Below, in pieces: positions 41,331 through 49,315 of a DNA stretch of 64,000 nucleotides (positions within the stretch are counted from its first letter, which is position 1; each line of letters starts with the position of its first letter). This DNA is from Achromobacter dolens (GTDB lineage: Bacteria; Pseudomonadota; Gammaproteobacteria; Burkholderiales; Burkholderiaceae_B): positions 1-64,000 of the forward strand of contig NZ_CADIJW010000027.1 of the NCBI RefSeq assembly GCF_902859745.1, read 5' to 3'. The translations under genes were made by a program, and so were the position numbers. The notes beneath the pieces were generated by a model, which was not told the origin of the DNA, did no database searches, and saw nothing but the letters and a program-made list of their open reading frames with translations.

Positions 41331-42533
41331 ATGAAACGACATCACGCGTACCTGCTCGTGATCGCGTCGGTACTGGCGATGCTTGTGCTGGTGCCGTTGT
41401 CATGGTTGCTGCCGTTCCCGCACGGGTTCACCAAAGCTCCCCTCAAGTCGGATGAGTGGGTGCAAGAGACGCCAACGATGCAGACACCGTTCTCCCCGCC
41501 CAACGGCGGCCGGGAGATCCGTTCGCTCAGCGTGCATCCCGATGGCAATGACTGGCTGTTCGTGGAATGCGTCCGCACCGGCAACAACCGGTGCGACGTC
41601 ATGCGCTATCAATGGAAGACGGGAAAGCTGTACCGCTACGGTCTGCCCGCTGGCTACACCTATCCGTACGCCCACTATTCACCGCAGGGCAACTACATCG
41701 TGATGTCGCGGCGGCGGATCGCCGGCGATTCCGACGATGAACAGCGCCGTTCGCTCGACGCCATGCAGATCCTGCTGATGCGCAGCGATGGCGAGGGCCT
41801 CCAGATCCTTCCCTTGGCGCGGGGCAACAAGCTCTCGCCTTTCATGTCGCTGGATGAAAGCCGGATCGCATTCTGGAGTACGGGACGCATCCTGCCGCCC
41901 GGACAACGCCTGGGCCTGCTCGATTTCGACATCTGGGAGTTTGATCGGGCCGACGCGACGGAACGGCCTTTTGCCGGCATCTTCAAATTCGTTTCCGGCG
42001 GCCAGGCGCAGTATCTCTCGGATGACGAGATCCTGTTCCGAACCTTCGGGCCGGCGGGGCATCTCTCGAGCTACGAGTCCCTGTATGGCAGAAGCAGCGT
42101 CTATCGCATGCGGCGCGGGGATACGCGGCTGCCCGAGCCACAGGTCTTCAGCGGCATCAAGTACGCCGAGATGCCGACGATGGATCGCGCAGGGAACCTG
42201 TATCTCTGGGGGCAGACGCCGCGCTACGGCCTGACCGTGATCCGTATTGAACCGGGAGGCCAGCGCAGGGCCTGGCAGCCGGGCCTGGGATTCATTCCGC
42301 AGGAGTTGATCTGCGATCCGGCTGGCACCTATCTCGCGGTGATCTATTGGGACCAGCCGATGGATGTCACGAACCGTCCGGGCGGCTTGGCCATGCTGGA
42401 TATCGCGACGGATACCTGGACTGCGATTTCCCTGCCGTCGTGGCGGGATGCGGAAATCATTCCGGTGAACACAAGTGCGAGCGGCGCGGATAACGGCGCA
42501 CGGGGCGGTTCGATCAATTCGAGGAGCTACTGA
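41331..42533 (+). CDS. Membrane-anchored PD40-type propeller protein, cassette 1
   Basis: 400 residues. One N-terminal hydrophobic anchor (about residues 6-29, YLLVIASVLAMLVLVPLSWLL), then an extracytoplasmic body with WD40-like/TolB-type turns: SLSVHPDGNDWLFVE, YSPQGNYIVMSRR, SLDESRIAFWSTGR, YLSDDEILFRTFG and MDRAGNLYLWGQTPRYG. It is strongly similar to the protein at 49316, about two-thirds identical by eye over the centre. The PLA2-like gene starts inside its stop codon (TGATG), so the two are translationally coupled. A periplasmic partner, chaperone or immunity role for that protein is inference. Confidence 0.75.
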   Translation: MKRHHAYLLVIASVLAMLVLVPLSWLLPFPHGFTKAPLKSDEWVQETPTMQTPFSPPNGGREIRSLSVHPDGNDWLFVECVRTGNNRCDVMRYQWKTGKLYRYGLPAGYTYPYAHYSPQGNYIVMSRRRIAGDSDDEQRRSLDAMQILLMRSDGEGLQILPLARGNKLSPFMSLDESRIAFWSTGRILPPGQRLGLLDFDIWEFDRADATERPFAGIFKFVSGGQAQYLSDDEILFRTFGPAGHLSSYESLYGRSSVYRMRRGDTRLPEPQVFSGIKYAEMPTMDRAGNLYLWGQTPRYGLTVIRIEPGGQRRAWQPGLGFIPQELICDPAGTYLAVIYWDQPMDVTNRPGGLAMLDIATDTWTAISLPSWRDAEIIPVNTSASGADNGARGGSINSRSY

Positions 42534-43939
42534 TGGCTATGGAGCGTGACGCAATAAGATTGGCGGATCTGGATCCTTGGAGTCCAACAAGCTACATCCC
42601 CGTGTACGGGTTTTGGTGCGGGCCAAATTGGTCCGCAGGGGAGAGAGGGGGGGAGAAGAGCAGGGCGCAGTTGATCGAGAGCCCGGTATTGACGCGTATC
42701 GGTATTGACGGGGTGACGCCTGGAATCAGCCCCGTCGATTCGTTCTGCAAGGACCATGACATCGCCTATTTCGACGCGCAGGGGCAGCCGGATGAAGCCA
42801 TGAAAAAGCTGGAAGCAGATCTCGTCTTGATGGCTAGGCTCGACCAGCTTGATTTCGACCAACTTCCGGCGGTTGAGCGCTTATATGCCCGCCTGATGTC
42901 GTTTGTATTCTTCGAGAAAATTATATGCGTTGATCTGCCCAACGCTTCGAGCGAGTGGATGGGGAGCCGCATTCTCGAACTCGCCAAGTCCTTCGAAAGA
43001 CTCTTCCAGAAAATCGATGGCCTGACCTACATCGACCAGTTCGGTACCAAGATGACGGGCGTGGCCCTAGATGGCAAAGTTGGAGGCCTCGCCTATCAAA
43101 TGTACTGGGTGACGGACAGGCAGGCGGACGGATCGAGCCGTATGTGGAGCTATTACAAGGATGCATTCGAAGAGGCCCACGGCGTTAGTTCTATCATAAA
43201 TGAAGAGATCATCGGAGAATCTCTAAAAGAGATCATTGTCATGCGCGATGGTTCGGTCTCGGAACAGGTGGGGGACTCGGAGCCCATTACCCTGATTACG
43301 CCTGGCTACCATCCTGCCCCGGAGTTGGGCGCGGCGTCAAATAACCCGTTGGCGTCGTACGAATCCGGGCAACTTTTCTCGGGGTGGGGACTCGGGACGC
43401 CACAAGCTGGTTTGGGTGGGGGAGCATACGATCCCTATTTGCCCTTCTCGACGACTGTGCCGCCGGGAGGGCAGGATGCGGATGCTCCGGTGCTTACCGA
43501 GAGCCCAGCGTTATCCACGCCAGCTGGTTCCGGGACAAGGTATTTCGCCGAGGTCGTCGATACGCCGGGCCCCGGGGATCTGATGGGCCAGCCATCTCCG
43601 CCGATTCAGGTGGTAGGCGATGCCCCCATGGATGCTTGGATGCCATCTCCTTGGGATCCGGACCCCTTTGGGTGCTTTTCATGGGAAGGGTCGCCCGAGT
43701 TTGATGATTGCTGGGGGTTGTATTCCTTAAGCTTCTTTTCGGTGTCTGAGCCGGGCCCAACAACCGAGTTAGAGTTTGTCGAGGCTCAAAGCGGCGAGCG
43801 CGGAAGTATCGCGGACTCTATATATCGCCACGATCTCCACAATGAGCAAGAGGCGGACGATCTTGTCTATGCGCCGGTCTTGGGATTGTTTTCATCGCCC
43901 CACCCCCCCGACCTAGCAGTTGGACAAGACATATATTGA
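42533..43939 (+). CDS. Phospholipase A2-fold protein with long C-terminal region, cassette 1
   Basis: 468 residues; start set by GAGGAG 6 bases upstream. Residues 24-80 carry a PLA2-like signature: YGFWCGPNWSAGERGG (Ca-loop-like, Cys29) and SPVDSFCKDHDIAYFD (D69, C72, H75-D76, Y79; pattern DxxCxxHDxxY). His-Asp would be the catalytic dyad. A helical region with KIDGLTYIDQFGTKMTG follows, then from about residue 280 a Pro/Ser/Gly-rich, disordered tail ending in the conserved YFAEVVD...PSPPIQVVGD block. No signal peptide. GC content is visibly lower than the neighbours. Likely a secreted phospholipase-type effector. Confidence 0.65.
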   Translation: MAMERDAIRLADLDPWSPTSYIPVYGFWCGPNWSAGERGGEKSRAQLIESPVLTRIGIDGVTPGISPVDSFCKDHDIAYFDAQGQPDEAMKKLEADLVLMARLDQLDFDQLPAVERLYARLMSFVFFEKIICVDLPNASSEWMGSRILELAKSFERLFQKIDGLTYIDQFGTKMTGVALDGKVGGLAYQMYWVTDRQADGSSRMWSYYKDAFEEAHGVSSIINEEIIGESLKEIIVMRDGSVSEQVGDSEPITLITPGYHPAPELGAASNNPLASYESGQLFSGWGLGTPQAGLGGGAYDPYLPFSTTVPPGGQDADAPVLTESPALSTPAGSGTRYFAEVVDTPGPGDLMGQPSPPIQVVGDAPMDAWMPSPWDPDPFGCFSWEGSPEFDDCWGLYSLSFFSVSEPGPTTELEFVEAQSGERGSIADSIYRHDLHNEQEADDLVYAPVLGLFSSPHPPDLAVGQDIY

Positions 43940-43972
43940 ACTTATCCGCACTGCAGCCCGTCTGAGGACCGA

Positions 43973-44644
43973 TCAGGCCCACGATTGCGCCACGGCCGCC
44001 AGGCACGCGATCACCGAAGCGAACGCAATGGCCAGCCCGATCAGCTTGCGCTTTTCCAGCTCGGTCCAGAGCAGCACGCCGGTCAGGCACAGCGCGATCA
44101 GCGCGCCGCCGATGGTGTCCGATAGCAGCACCCAGGCCACGCCAGTGCCGTTGGCGCGATGAAAATTCTGGACCACGCCCCACCAACTGGCGCTGCTGCG
44201 GCGGGCGCTGGCGGCGCCGCTTTGCGGCCAGAATTCCACCTGCACCTGATAGCCCGGCGCGCGGAACAGCGCCTGCCAGCGCTCGGGCTGGCGCGCGGAG
44301 ACATCGCCCCAGCGCACATCCTGCGCCGCTTCCTTGCGGATGCGTTCGACCGGCTTGTCCAGCTTCAGGGCCTGCTGCAACCAGCGGCCCACCGCGGCGT
44401 CGGTTCGGGGCAGATCGGCGGGCGCCTGCAATTGCAGGGTCTCGACCACGGGCCCGGGCATGTCGATCTTGAGCACGGCCCGATGGTTCTGCAGGATGCC
44501 GCTGGCGCCGAACAGCAGGCCCAGCAGCGCGCCCCACAAACCGAGCCAGCCGTGGGCCTTGCGCAGCGCCTTCAGGTACTGGCCGCGGCGCGCGGGCGGA
44601 CGCGGCGGCCGGGCGGTGGCGGAGTTGACGGAGGTGAGGCTCAT
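43973..44644 (-). CDS. PepSY-associated membrane protein
   Basis: 223 residues. Helices at about 30-50 (AHGWLGLWGALLGLLFGASGIL), 172-193 (LLSDTIGGALIALCLTGVLLW) and 201-220. The start LRKAHGWLGLW...SGILQNHRAVL and the WWGVVQNFHRA...G segment are typical of PepSY-TM proteins that accompany TonB-dependent siderophore receptors and may help reduce or release ferric iron at the inner membrane. It overlaps the preceding small gene by 4 bases and ends the FecI-FecR-receptor operon. Confidence 0.82.
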   Translation of the reverse strand: MSLTSVNSATARPPRPPARRGQYLKALRKAHGWLGLWGALLGLLFGASGILQNHRAVLKIDMPGPVVETLQLQAPADLPRTDAAVGRWLQQALKLDKPVERIRKEAAQDVRWGDVSARQPERWQALFRAPGYQVQVEFWPQSGAASARRSSASWWGVVQNFHRANGTGVAWVLLSDTIGGALIALCLTGVLLWTELEKRKLIGLAIAFASVIACLAAVAQSWA

Positions 44645-45033
44645 GGCCGCGCCTCGCGCAGACGCAACGCGGTGACGGTGAAGCTGTCCGCGGTGAAATG
44701 CCGTTGCGACTCGCCGCTGTCCGCCGGATAGACCTCGGTGTCGTCCATGCTGGGTAGATAGGCGATGCCGCGGTCGGCGTCGTAGGCCATGTTGTGGGCC
44801 CAGGGCCGGGTGCCGATGGAGGCCAGCCGGCGCAGTTGGCCGGTGCGGCCCGCGTCATGGATCGACAGGCGGGCATCGGTGCCGCTGGGCCCCAGCAGCC
44901 AGCCGCGGCGCGCGTCATAGGCCAGGGCGATCAGGGCCGCGGCGGCGCAGGCGGCGGACAAGGCGGCGCGCAGGCGCGGCGCGGCTCGAAGCGGGAACGC
45001 GGCCGGCGCGGGGGCAGGGATGGACGGTTGCAT
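44641..45033 (-). CDS. Small anchored protein with YVTN-like repeat, iron locus
   Basis: 130 residues from ATG 45033, which lies 2 bases beyond the receptor stop. One hydrophobic segment (LSAACAAAALIALAYDARRG, about residues 30-45) and a short periplasmic domain (ASIGTRPWAHNMAYDADRGIAYLPSMDDTEVYPADSG) reminiscent of one or two blades of a YVTN propeller. It overlaps the PepSY gene (ATGA). Probably an accessory of siderophore uptake; function unknown. Confidence 0.6.
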   Translation of the reverse strand: MQPSIPAPAPAAFPLRAAPRLRAALSAACAAAALIALAYDARRGWLLGPSGTDARLSIHDAGRTGQLRRLASIGTRPWAHNMAYDADRGIAYLPSMDDTEVYPADSGESQRHFTADSFTVTALRLREARP

Positions 45034-45035
45034 GC

Positions 45036-47441
45036 TCAGAATTCCACCCGCGTCGACAGCACGAACTGGCGCGCGTCGCCCATGGAGATGAAGTACTGGT
45101 TGGCGCTCGAGGTGTAGTAGGTGCGGTCGAACAGATTGTTGACGTTCAACTGGAACTGCACCTTGCGGCCGGCGACGCGGGTGTCGTAGGTGGCGAAGGC
45201 GTTGACCACGGTATAGGCCGGCAGCACGAATGAGTTGGCCGAATCGCCCGGGCGGGTGCCGACGTAGCGCGCGGCGGTCCCCAGCCGCAGGCGGCCTTCG
45301 CCGATCTGGCCGGCGTTGTAGACCAGCGCCAGCGAACCGGTGTGCTGCGCCACGTTCCACAGCCGGTTGCCCTGGTACTGCGGATCATCGGTGGTGCGCG
45401 CGTCCAGATAGGCGTAGCTGGCCATGAAGTCCCAGCGCGCCGACAGCGAGCCGCTCACGTCCAGCTCGACGCCGCGCGAGCGCGCCGCGCCGCTGGTGCG
45501 CCAGTCGGTCAGCTTGGTGACGTCGTTGTATTGCGACACCAGCACGTTACGCTTGCGGATGTCGAACAGCGCCAGCGTGCCGGTGGTCTGGCCCGGCATG
45601 TCCCATTTCAGTCCCAGCTCCCACGACTTGGCCTGCTCCGGCGCCACGCCGGAGTCGATCACCGTGCCGCTGGTCAGCGGGGCGATGGTCGAGGTGGGCT
45701 TGAGCGATTCGGTATAGCTGCCATACAGCGACACCTCGGGCGTCCATTTGTAGACCAGGCCGGCGCGCGGCAGCCACTTGCCGCCCTCGATGTCGGTGTT
45801 GGTCTTGAACGGCCGGCCGCGACCCGCCAATTGCTCATAGTGCTGGTAGCGCAGCCCGCCCACCAGGATCCAGCGCTCGCCCAGGTGCAGCGAGTCCTGC
45901 AGGAAGAACGAGGTGGCGCGCAGCTTGTCGGTCTGGTCGCTGTCGCTGGCGACCACGGTGTTGCCGGGATCCTGCTGGTCGTAGACCGGGTTGACGTAGC
46001 TGAAGGGCTTGGACAGGTTCTGCCGGATCAGGTCGGAACGGAAGATCTTGCGGCGCTCGTAGTCGGCGCCGACCTGCAGGTCGTTGCGCAGCCCGCCGAT
46101 ATCGACGCGGCCGTCGACGTAGCCGATCACGTAGTGGTCCGTGGACAGCGCGCCGCGGGTGCCGTCGTTGCTGCGCTTGATGGTGCCGGCCACCGGATCG
46201 ATGGCGGTCACGCGCACCTGGTTGGCATCGTAGCGTTCCTGGTTCCAGCTAAAGCCCAGGTGCGCCTTCCAGTTGTCGGTGACGCGCTGGTCGATGGTGA
46301 CCTGGGCCAGCTCGGTGCTGCCCCACATGTTGTTGTAGGGTTCGTCCAGGCGGCGGCGCGAGGGGATGTCGAGCGGCTTGCCGGTGGTGGGATCGAGCGC
46401 GGTGCCGCGGTCGAACGGGTACAGGTAGTCGCGGTGCTCATAGGAGGCCACGATCTGCGTGTCCTGTCCATACCAGGCCAGCGACGGCGCCACCAGCGTG
46501 TCGCGGCGGCGGCCGAAATCGCGCCAGTAGTCTTCGTTCATGGTGTCGACCACCAGACGGTAGGCCAGCCGCGAGTCGCCGATCGGTCCGGTGCTGTCGA
46601 GCGTGGCGCCGACGCCGTCGCGGCCCTGGGCATAGGTCGAACCCGTCAGCGTGATGGCGTGGTACGGCGTGAGCTGCGGCCGCTTGCTGACGATGTTGAT
46701 GACGCCGCCCGGGTCCATGATGCCGTAAAGCAGCGACGCCGGACCCTTCAGGACTTCGACGCTGTCGGCGGCGGCGTTGAGGCCGCGGCCCTGTACCAGC
46801 GGCATGCCGTTGTGCATGATCGAGCCGTCGCGGTTGGCGCCGAAGCCGCGCTTCATCAGCGTGTCCTGGGTGCCGGCGAGCGTGTTGCCCTGGGTGATGC
46901 CGCTGACGTTGGCCAGCGCGTCGTCCAGGTTGCGCGGGCGCTGGTCGCGCAGCACTTGGGCCGGCACCACGTTGACCGCCTGCGGCTGGTCCAGCACAGC
47001 CAGCGGCGAACGTGTCACCGAGGCCACCGGCTCCGGCTGGTAGGCGCCTTCGGCGGTGGTCGCGCCCAGCACAGTCACCGGCTCCAGTTGGGCGGCATTG
47101 TCGCCGCTGGCCACCGGCCGCACCGTGTAGACGTTGTCCGGGCGCCGCTCGGCGCGCAGGCCGGTGCCGTCCAGCAGCCGGCCGAAGCCCTGGTCCACGC
47201 TGTAGGCGCCCGACAGGCCGGGGCTCTGCTTGCCGGCCACGAGACGGCCGTCCAGCGACAGCGTCACGCCGGCCTGGCTGGCGAACTGGCTGAGCGCCTG
47301 CGACAGTGGGCCGGGCGCGACCTGGAAGCCGGCCGGCGCCTGGGCCTGCGCGGGCGTGACGGCCAGCAGGACCGTTGGCGCGGTCAGCGCGGTGGCCAGC
47401 GCGCGGGCCAGGAGCGGAAAACGGAAGGGAGGGACGTGCAT
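45036..47441 (-). CDS. TonB-dependent siderophore receptor with N-terminal signalling domain
   Basis: 801 residues from ATG 47441 (MHVPPFRFPLLARALA). Signal peptide ends AQA|QAPAG. Residues about 35-105 are a secretin/TonB short N-terminal (STN) domain (VAPGPLSQALSQFASQAGVTLSLDGRLVAG), marking a FecA/FpvA-type transducer. The plug follows (PQAVNVVPAQVLRDQRPRNLDDALANVSGI, VEVLKGPASLLYGIMDPGGVINIVSKRP), then a 22-strand barrel ending VNNLFDRTYYTSSANQYF...RVEF with C-terminal Phe. It imports a ferric siderophore and signals through the FecR gene just upstream. The ligand is unknown. Confidence 0.93.
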   Translation of the reverse strand: MHVPPFRFPLLARALATALTAPTVLLAVTPAQAQAPAGFQVAPGPLSQALSQFASQAGVTLSLDGRLVAGKQSPGLSGAYSVDQGFGRLLDGTGLRAERRPDNVYTVRPVASGDNAAQLEPVTVLGATTAEGAYQPEPVASVTRSPLAVLDQPQAVNVVPAQVLRDQRPRNLDDALANVSGITQGNTLAGTQDTLMKRGFGANRDGSIMHNGMPLVQGRGLNAAADSVEVLKGPASLLYGIMDPGGVINIVSKRPQLTPYHAITLTGSTYAQGRDGVGATLDSTGPIGDSRLAYRLVVDTMNEDYWRDFGRRRDTLVAPSLAWYGQDTQIVASYEHRDYLYPFDRGTALDPTTGKPLDIPSRRRLDEPYNNMWGSTELAQVTIDQRVTDNWKAHLGFSWNQERYDANQVRVTAIDPVAGTIKRSNDGTRGALSTDHYVIGYVDGRVDIGGLRNDLQVGADYERRKIFRSDLIRQNLSKPFSYVNPVYDQQDPGNTVVASDSDQTDKLRATSFFLQDSLHLGERWILVGGLRYQHYEQLAGRGRPFKTNTDIEGGKWLPRAGLVYKWTPEVSLYGSYTESLKPTSTIAPLTSGTVIDSGVAPEQAKSWELGLKWDMPGQTTGTLALFDIRKRNVLVSQYNDVTKLTDWRTSGAARSRGVELDVSGSLSARWDFMASYAYLDARTTDDPQYQGNRLWNVAQHTGSLALVYNAGQIGEGRLRLGTAARYVGTRPGDSANSFVLPAYTVVNAFATYDTRVAGRKVQFQLNVNNLFDRTYYTSSANQYFISMGDARQFVLSTRVEF

Positions 47442-47569
47442 GGGATTCCTTGGCGGCGGACGCGCGAAACGCGTCGTACCTCTGCAGTGCCAAGCGAAAA
47501 GAAGAAAGGGGAACTGGAAACGCGCGACTGTTACAAAATAGTTGGGCAAGCCGCCCGCGCCGGCCGGCG

Positions 47570-48532
47570 CTAGGCAGCCTCCAGCCGGACCCAGCCGGGC
47601 AACACGCGCCGGGCGCGCACGGGCAGGGTGGCTTCCAGCGCGCGCAGGATGCGGTCGGTGTCGGCCAGCGGGAACACGCCCACCAGCGGCAGTTGCGCGA
47701 CCTCCGGCGTACAGGTGACGAAGCCGCGCCGGTAGCGCGCCAGCTCGGCGGCAAAGCGCGCCAGCGGCAGCCCGTCGGCCACCAGCTCGCCCCGGGTCCA
47801 GGCGTCGCGGGCGGGGTCGAGCGGTTCGGCCGCGTCGATGACGCGGCCGCTGAACCCCGTGCGGGTGCCGGCCTGCGCGATGCGGACGGGGGAATCGTCG
47901 GGACGGATCTCGACCGCGCCGGCGTAGACATCGAGCCAGGCGCGGCCGCCGTCGCGCAGCACGGCAAAGCGGGTGCCCAGCGCCCGCAGTTGCGCATAGC
48001 CCACGTCCAACAGGAACGGCCGGGCCGGCGCGCGCGGATCGGGATGGGTGTCGATCAGGGTTTCGCCGTCCACCAGCACCACGCGGCGCGCCCGCGCGTC
48101 AAAGCGCAGGTTGACCGCGCTGGCGGTGTTCAGCCACAGCCGCGAGCCGTCCTCCAGCGTGGCCTGGCGGGTCTGGCCGACATCGGTGCGCAGGTCGGCC
48201 AACTGGCGGCGGGTGGCCGGCTGGTTCCAGGCGGCGGCGCCCAGGCCGCCGATACCGGCCAGCAGCATCAGCGTGCGCAGCGCGCGGCGGCGGCCGCGTC
48301 CGGCGCCGGTCAGGGCCTCCAGCGCCGGCTGGCCGGCCACGGATTCGAAGCGCGCGCTGATCGCGGCCACGGCATCCCAGGCGCGGCGGTGTTCCGGCCG
48401 GGCATCGAGCCAGGCCTGCCATTGGCGGGTATCGTCGGCGCTGGCGCGCTCGTCGCCCAGGCGCGCGAACCAGTCGGCCGCGGCTTCGAGCACGCGGCGG
48501 TCGGGCGGGGCGGACAGCGTGGCGGGCCTCAC
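47570..48532 (-). CDS. FecR-type anti-sigma/sigma regulator
   Basis: 320 residues from the GTG at 48532, overlapping the sigma-factor stop (GTGA). The N-terminal FecR_N domain has ADWFARLGDERASADDTRQWQAWLDARPEHRRAWDAV. A single membrane helix is near residues 88-104 (LRTLMLLAGIGGLGAAAW), and the periplasmic FecR domain has GQTRQATLEDGSRLWLNTASAVNLRF...RRVVLVDGE. It relays ligand occupancy of the STN-bearing receptor to the sigma factor. A 128-base gap separates it from the receptor, which may carry the sigma-dependent promoter. Confidence 0.92.
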   Translation of the reverse strand: MRPATLSAPPDRRVLEAAADWFARLGDERASADDTRQWQAWLDARPEHRRAWDAVAAISARFESVAGQPALEALTGAGRGRRRALRTLMLLAGIGGLGAAAWNQPATRRQLADLRTDVGQTRQATLEDGSRLWLNTASAVNLRFDARARRVVLVDGETLIDTHPDPRAPARPFLLDVGYAQLRALGTRFAVLRDGGRAWLDVYAGAVEIRPDDSPVRIAQAGTRTGFSGRVIDAAEPLDPARDAWTRGELVADGLPLARFAAELARYRRGFVTCTPEVAQLPLVGVFPLADTDRILRALEATLPVRARRVLPGWVRLEAA

Positions 48533-49044
48533 CAGACGCCGTCCGCGATCAACAGGCATTGCAGCATCACCTGCGCCATGTATTTCTTCACCATGCGCTC
48601 GGACACGTCCAGGCGCTGGCCGATCTCGGCATAGGTGTAGCCGCCCAGTTGCGCCAGCAGGAAAGCCTCGCGGGCGCGGGCCGGCAGGCGCTGCAGCATG
48701 GCGTCGATCTCGACCAGCGCCTCCAGCACCAGCGCGCGCCGCTCGGGCGAGGGCGCGCAGGCCTCGGGGCGCTGGGCCAGGGCTTGCAGATAGGCGTGTT
48801 CGAGATCGCGGCGGCGCCACAGGTTGACCATCAGGCCGTGGGCGATGCGGGCGAGGAAGGCGCGCGGTTCGCGCAGGCCGGGCGTGTCGCGGGCGGCGAT
48901 CAGGCGCACGAAGGTGTCCTGGGCCAGATCGGCGGCGTCGTGGTCGTCGCGCAGGCGACGCCGCAGCCACGCCGTCAGCCAGGCGTGGTGCGAGCGATAG
49001 AGCGTGTCGACGGCGTGGGGAGCCGGGAGGTCGCCGGGCGGCAC
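48529..49044 (-). CDS. FecI-type ECF sigma factor
   Basis: 171 residues from the GTG at 49044 (GGAG 5 bases upstream). Region 2: VDTLYRSHHAWLTAWLRRRLRDDHDAADLAQDTFVRLI. Region 4: RLPARAREAFLLAQLGGYTYAEIGQRLDVSERMVKKYMAQVMLQC. These are the classic FecI family elements. It directs RNA polymerase to the receptor promoter when iron-siderophore signals arrive through FecR. A Fur-box-like repeat lies 22 bases upstream. Confidence 0.93.
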   Translation of the reverse strand: MPPGDLPAPHAVDTLYRSHHAWLTAWLRRRLRDDHDAADLAQDTFVRLIAARDTPGLREPRAFLARIAHGLMVNLWRRRDLEHAYLQALAQRPEACAPSPERRALVLEALVEIDAMLQRLPARAREAFLLAQLGGYTYAEIGQRLDVSERMVKKYMAQVMLQCLLIADGVW

Positions 49045-49065
49045 GGGGACTCCAAACCTGAAAGA

Positions 49066-49088
49066 ATAATGGGAATGGTTCCTATTAT
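49066..49088 (-). promoter_or_regulatory. Fur box-like repeat upstream of the sigma factor
   Basis: ATAATGGGAA and TTCCTATTAT are inverse complements at 9 of 10 positions around TGG, similar to the AT-rich Fur consensus with its ATAAT cores. It lies just upstream of the FecI-type gene and fits iron repression of the locus. Confidence 0.75.
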
Positions 49089-49250
49089 AGCTATTCGGGC
49101 CTGGAGTTCCAGCGGGGGATGTGCTTAGTCGTTGCGCTGGGCGAGGAACCGCCGCTGTTCCGCGTGCAGCGGATGGCTGTCGACGCGCCTGGCCATTTCC
49201 TGAGTACTCGTCTGCTTTCGCAGGGCAGCGCATTTCGCCGCCTGGATCAT

Positions 49251-49307
49251 CCATATACGTTGTCGAACATTGCTCCGCTGCCTTGGCGGGCGTCTGAACG
49301 TATATGG
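49251..49307 (+). promoter_or_regulatory. Long inverted repeat in the leader of propeller cassette 2
   Basis: CCATATACGTT (49251-49261) and AACGTATATGG (49297-49307) are perfect 11-base inverse complements 35 bases apart. The right arm ends 8 bases before the ATG at 49316 and overlaps the ribosome site (GGAAG). In RNA it could form a long hairpin that exposes or hides the site; in DNA it may be a dimeric operator. Confidence 0.65.
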
Positions 49308-49315
49308 AAGCGACG

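Noticed and set aside
45342-47573. 743-codon plus-strand frame opposite the TonB receptor
   Set aside because: Shadow of the receptor gene; low-complexity, no signal peptide or known motif.
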